From Mucilaginibacter conchicola (GTDB lineage Bacteria > Bacteroidota > Bacteroidia > Sphingobacteriales > Sphingobacteriaceae): 64,000 nt of DNA. Positions 61,085-64,000 of the stretch are shown here, piece by piece. Both the position numbers and the translations under genes were made by a program. How positions within the stretch are numbered: position 1 is the stretch's first letter; each line of letters opens with the position of its first letter. The notes beneath the pieces were generated by a model. That model was given only the letters and a program-made list of their open reading frames with translations, made no database searches and was not told the origin of the DNA. Where the stretch lies: assembly GCF_003432115.1 (NCBI RefSeq), contig NZ_QWDC01000002.1:1080877-1144876 (forward strand), given 5' to 3'.

Positions 61085-61537
61085 ATGAATAAAAAAGTCT
61101 ATACACGTTTCCTGATCATGCTTGCGCTGTCATTCATGATCATGTATGCCGTTATGTATCTTAATGTGTATGAGTGGGATCATATTTATCTTAACCTGAC
61201 CAGATTTTACATGACCTCACTGATGATCTGCCCGATGGCAGTTCTAATGTTGATGATGATGCGCAATATGTATACCGATCGAAAGAAGAATTTTTTGATC
61301 ATGGTATTCAGTATTGTCATTTTCGGCACTGCCTTATGGGGCGTAAGACTTCAAATCGCTGTGGGCGATATCCAGTGGATGAAGGGCATGATACCGCATC
61401 ACTCTATAGCGGTCCTGACCAGTAAAAACGCCGAACTCAAAGACCCGGAGGTGCGCAAACTGGCGGATAGTATTGTTAAGGCACAGCAGGCAGAGATCAT
61501 ACAAATGAAGAAGATGATCGAAAGGCTTGAGCGATAG
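61085..61537 (+). CDS. DUF305 membrane protein
   Basis: 150 residues from the ATG at 61085. Three hydrophobic helices (FLIMLALSFMIMYAVMYLNV; MTSLMICPMAVLMLMMM; a third), then the DUF305 end (WMKGMIPHHSIAVLTSKNAE, DPEVRKLADSIVKAQ, EIIQMKKMIE). DUF305 proteins hold a di-histidine pair and are found with copper/metal and redox genes; their role is unclear. Divergent from tsdA. Confidence 0.82.
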   Translation: MNKKVYTRFLIMLALSFMIMYAVMYLNVYEWDHIYLNLTRFYMTSLMICPMAVLMLMMMRNMYTDRKKNFLIMVFSIVIFGTALWGVRLQIAVGDIQWMKGMIPHHSIAVLTSKNAELKDPEVRKLADSIVKAQQAEIIQMKKMIERLER

Positions 61538-61548
61538 TTCAGAAAGAA

Positions 61549-61773
61549 TTACTTCTGATAATGGTCTTCAATAGCCTGCCCAATAATATTGGCGGACTCT
61601 TGCGAGATATCACCGTTAACAATACTCCATGAATTATCACCATTATTTATAAGTGTGATCGTTCCGCTATCTGTCTCCACGGCAAATGTTTCGTCCTGGT
61701 GCGTCACTTTATATTGCTGATCGGAACCGCCAGGTATCGTAGCGGATACCATAAATTCAGAATGTATTCCCAT
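61549..61773 (-). CDS. Small hypothetical protein
   Basis: 74 residues, soluble, not recognised. Beta-strand-like (VTHQDETFAVETDSGTITLI, then NNGDNSWSI) with a helical end. It may be a small lipocalin-like or PepSY-like single domain, but evidence is thin. It lies 46 bases from the DUF202 gene on the same strand. Confidence 0.55.
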   Translation of the reverse strand: MGIHSEFMVSATIPGGSDQQYKVTHQDETFAVETDSGTITLINNGDNSWSIVNGDISQESANIIGQAIEDHYQK

Positions 61774-61819
61774 GTTTATTTAACCCTTAAATATTAAAAT
61801 TGTTCCACAAAAGGGTTGA

Positions 61820-62215
61820 TCAGGTATTGGGTAAAAGATACCAAAGCAGCAACCCGCTGACCAGTACTATCGCAACGGTCAGCAAAAGCGATAAGGCGAA
61901 CGAAGGAAAGTAGGTATTTCTAAGCAATTGTTTTTCAATACGTCGATACCTGAAATAACTTAACAAGGCCATCAGGGCACCGATAGCGACGAGTATGATC
62001 CCGATGGTCGCGGAAAAGCCCTTCCCTGGCAGAACGATCTTGTCAGTAATAACGAGGGATAATTGCTTGACGAACAAGCTGAATTTTACGACTACAAACC
62101 CAAAACCCATTAAAGCGATACTTGTCCTGATCCAGGCCAAAAAGGTGCGTTCATTGGCCAGATGATCACCGGGATTGATCTTTTCTTTGTTCGTGTTTGC
62201 GCTTGGTATTTCCAT
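61820..62215 (-). CDS. DUF202 membrane protein
   Basis: 131 residues from the ATG at 62215. N-terminal NERTFLAWIRTSIALMGFGF is the DUF202 signature; three membrane helices in all. Family function unknown; often found next to sulfite or redox genes and cytochromes. Divergent from the sulfite oxidase gene, with about 114 bases between. Confidence 0.85.
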   Translation of the reverse strand: MEIPSANTNKEKINPGDHLANERTFLAWIRTSIALMGFGFVVVKFSLFVKQLSLVITDKIVLPGKGFSATIGIILVAIGALMALLSYFRYRRIEKQLLRNTYFPSFALSLLLTVAIVLVSGLLLWYLLPNT

Positions 62216-62329
62216 AAGATCTAAGCAATTGAAAAGCTGATTTGTTGGCAACCGGTCGAGATTGCCTGTTCAAACAAAATGCACTGCCGATCCTTAATTA
62301 TTTAACACTCCAATCAAAATCGGTCAATT

Positions 62330-63523
62330 ATGGATAAGGCGCAAAATAACGGAACGAACAATAACGGACGACGTGCTTTCCTGAAAGGGACAGTTCCCGT
62401 CATGGCAACCGCAATCATTCCGGGAATCGCTTCAGCGAGTAACGCAGATAAAGGATCTGAACCATCCTTCCCGGGCCTAATCATCAGGGAAAAGGAACCG
62501 GTCAATTTTGAATTCCCTTTTCCGATGCTTTCAGAAGCCATTACACCAAACAATCAGTTTTTTATACGCACTCATTTCCCAATCCCGAAGCTACAGGCGA
62601 AAGAGTGGAAAATGACGATCGGTGGGCATGTTAATAAAGAGATCACGCTCACCTATGATGAGTTACGTGCTTTGCCCGCAAAAAAAGTGATGGCGACATT
62701 GGAGTGCGCCGGAAATGGGCGCGCCAATTTGGCCCCAAAGGTAAAAGGCTTGTTGTGGGAACAGGGTGCCGTAGGGAATGCAGAATGGACAGGTGTGCCA
62801 CTTGCTGTGTTACTTGAAAAGGCTGGGATAAAAGAGGGAGCAGTCGAGATCATCTTGGAAGGAGCAGATAAAGGTGAAGTTTCGGAAGAACCCAAGTCTC
62901 CCGGTGCTATCCACTTCGCCAGAAGTCTACCGCTTACTAAAGCGATGCAGGCGGAGGTGATCCTTGCCTATCAAATGAACGGAAAGGACCTTAGCCCTGA
63001 GCATGGGTACCCGGTAAGGGCGATCATCCCGGGCTGGTATGGTATGGCTTCAGTGAAATGGTTAACCAAGATATTAGCTGTAAATAAGCCGTTTGAAGGT
63101 TATTGGCAAACCCTGGAATATGCATATTGGAAACGCACTGATGAACAGCCGACACTGACCGCAGTTACCGAAGTACAGGTAAAAGCAGAGATCGCCAGAC
63201 CAGCGCTAAGCGAAGTGATCCCTGCAGGTAAAATATACCGGGTGCATGGTGCGGCCTGGTGCGGCGAAAGCGAAATCGTAAAGGTAGAGCTTAGCTTCGA
63301 TGAAGGTAAAACTTGGCAACCGGCAAAGTTATTAGGCAAGTCAGTTAGGTTTGCATGGCGGCTTTGGGAATACAACTGGGAGGTTCCGCTGGGACAACAG
63401 CGGCATAAGCTAATGTCGAGAGCAACCGATAGTAATGGAATTACACAGCCTATGCAGCATGATAAAGACCGAAGAACTTATATGGTAAACAAGATCGTAA
63501 CGGTTGAAGTGGAAGCGCAATAG
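62330..63523 (+). CDS. Molybdenum-dependent sulfite oxidase
   Basis: 397 residues. Tat-type start (NNGRRAFLKG) and hydrophobic run to SASN, so periplasmic. The SUOX-type molybdopterin domain has the Mo-ligating Cys126 (ATLECAGNGR), FIRTHFPIPK, LSPEHGYPVRAIIPGWYGM and KWLTKI. The C-terminal ~110 residues are the dimerisation domain (GAAWCGESEIVKVELSFDEG). It oxidises sulfite to sulfate; no heme domain is fused, so electrons go to a separate carrier. The cofactor must come from chromosomal genes outside this window. Last gene before attR. Confidence 0.92.
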   Translation: MDKAQNNGTNNNGRRAFLKGTVPVMATAIIPGIASASNADKGSEPSFPGLIIREKEPVNFEFPFPMLSEAITPNNQFFIRTHFPIPKLQAKEWKMTIGGHVNKEITLTYDELRALPAKKVMATLECAGNGRANLAPKVKGLLWEQGAVGNAEWTGVPLAVLLEKAGIKEGAVEIILEGADKGEVSEEPKSPGAIHFARSLPLTKAMQAEVILAYQMNGKDLSPEHGYPVRAIIPGWYGMASVKWLTKILAVNKPFEGYWQTLEYAYWKRTDEQPTLTAVTEVQVKAEIARPALSEVIPAGKIYRVHGAAWCGESEIVKVELSFDEGKTWQPAKLLGKSVRFAWRLWEYNWEVPLGQQRHKLMSRATDSNGITQPMQHDKDRRTYMVNKIVTVEVEAQ

Positions 63524-63964
63524 AATATTGCCAGGTAAATACCCAATGATCTTCTCTAAACATAAATAATTCCAATAAAAATTCCATTTATCTTATTCAC
63601 CACAAACGCAAAGATAGCCCACCGCCGGGACAAAAAGTCAAGGCTATACAAGCGTGGCGCGGTTGTCCGCTTTCAGCGGTTGCGCCCCGGCCCTGACATT
63701 TTACCCGGCTAGCGCTTTTGGTTGCTTAAGTAATGAATAAAGAATGGTGAGTTCAATAGCATGGCCGCCAATCACACCAGCACTTAATGTCCCTATGTTT
63801 TAATCATGGTAACAATTGGCTACTATTTGCCGGTTTTTCTTATTTTTGTTAGTATCATTTGATATTGAATGCTATTGTCTTTGCTCAGAAAAAATTCGGG
63901 AGTACAGTAGTTGAAAATTGGTAAAATACTGAATAACAGCACATAAATGGACAGGGTTACGGAG
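63524..63964. other. Gene-free right end of the element
   Basis: No convincing ORF. It contains the nested inverted repeat listed at 63637, AT-rich sequence, and just before attR an AATGGAC (63946-63952) that is inverted relative to GTCCATT within attR. This is a plausible recombinase core-binding arrangement. Confidence 0.45.
63637..63697. repeat. GC-rich nested hairpin near the right border
   Basis: Three concentric arms: GTCAAGGC against GCCCTGAC (7 of 8), GGCGC against GCGCC, and CCGCT against AGCGG with loop TTC. It is much more GC-rich than the surroundings. It could be a protein-binding site for integration/excision, an origin, or an RNA structure. Confidence 0.5.
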
Positions 63965-63977
63965 CCGTCCATTCCGC
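63965..63977. repeat. attR: 13-bp direct repeat
   Basis: CCGTCCATTCCGC, identical to the tRNA-Asp 3' end at 40640-40652 and in the same orientation. Sequence after it (AAAGGGT...ACCCT) should be the original chromosomal flank of the tRNA. Confidence 0.85.
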
Positions 63978-64000
63978 AGAAAGGGTATCAAAACCCTCTA

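Larger units (their letters stand above)
40640..63977 (+). mobile_element. Integrative mobilizable element in tRNA-Asp, with arsenic and sulfur cargo
   Basis: The borders are the 13-bp direct repeats. A tyrosine recombinase gene starts 254 bases inside the left border. Mobilization genes (BtgA-like and DUF5712/BtgB-like), an excisionase-like HTH and a hairpin-rich candidate oriT are present. No conjugative coupling protein or type IV secretion gene is seen, so transfer would need a helper element. About 15 kb of the 23.3 kb is cargo. The intergenic palindromes common on the left side of the tRNA are absent from it, which supports separate origin. Confidence 0.85.

Noticed and set aside
61012..61085. 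LysR box C also driving the divergent DUF305 gene
   Set aside because: No (T/G)AnnTTTG element lies 43 bases from the box in that direction, unlike the three minus-strand cases.
40640..63977. A full conjugative element (ICE)
   Set aside because: No TraG/VirD4 coupling protein, VirB4-like ATPase or other tra gene was found between the att sites; only mobilization genes are present.

Overview
The window looks like chromosome of a Sphingobacteriaceae-type Bacteroidota, most like Mucilaginibacter or Pedobacter. This is inferred from gene content and style. There is a TonB receptor with a carboxypeptidase-like regulatory domain, a large family 'outer membrane beta-barrel' protein, GH20, GH43 and DUF1080 sugar enzymes, BtgA/BtgB-type mobilization genes, and promoters of the Bacteroidota TAnnTTTG type. 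No 16S rRNA or other species marker is present, so the genus is only a suggestion.

Bases 1-40577 are ordinary chromosome. In order they hold: a truncated TonB receptor; an AraC regulator with an SDR oxidoreductase; a sensory cluster (PAS-GAF histidine kinase, response regulator, receiver-kinase hybrid, and a PAS-GAF paralogue without a kinase domain); a beta-hexosaminidase; a group resembling 3-keto-glycoside metabolism (Gfo/Idh/MocA oxidoreductase, TIM-barrel isomerase, DUF1080 hydrolase, GMC dehydrogenase and its Tat-exported small subunit); a DEAD-box helicase; a LuxR-type response regulator; GH43; NUDIX; a lysophosphatidate acyltransferase; a bacillithiol-transferase-like DinB protein; an FAD oxidoreductase; exonuclease III; a class C serine hydrolase; a DPP-IV-type peptidase; a collagen-like lipoprotein; and a sodium/sugar symporter. 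Six copies of two palindromic intergenic repeat families and one REP-like inverted pair are scattered through this half. None was seen in the second half.

At 40578-40651 lies tRNA-Asp(GTC). Its last bases plus one (13 bp) recur at 63965-63977, and a tyrosine recombinase gene follows the tRNA directly. The 23.3 kb between is therefore read as an integrative mobilizable element. It carries integrase, a putative zeta-type toxin pair, an excisionase-like HTH, a hairpin-rich candidate oriT, and BtgA/BtgB (DUF5712) mobilization genes, but no conjugation (type IV secretion) genes.

Its cargo has two parts. The first is an arsenic operon: arsR, DUF6428, arsN2, arsC, acr3, with two ArsR-operator-like palindromes. 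The second is a large inorganic-sulfur set: a YeiH-type exporter, an interrupted methyltransferase, a persulfide-dioxygenase/rhodanese fusion, a split YeeE/YedE transporter, a TauE/SafE exporter, a Crp/Fnr regulator, a LysR regulator, a TsdA-like thiosulfate dehydrogenase, an exported DsrE protein, two orphan periplasmic binding proteins (one AcfC-like), and a molybdenum sulfite oxidase. The most interesting signal is a LysR-type box. It occurs three times, always on the same strand, exactly 43 bp upstream of a (T/G)AnnTTTG promoter element and 78-80 bp from a start codon: before yeiH, before a 48-codon membrane ORF plus lysR, and before the tsdA operon. This ties the sulfur genes into one regulon.
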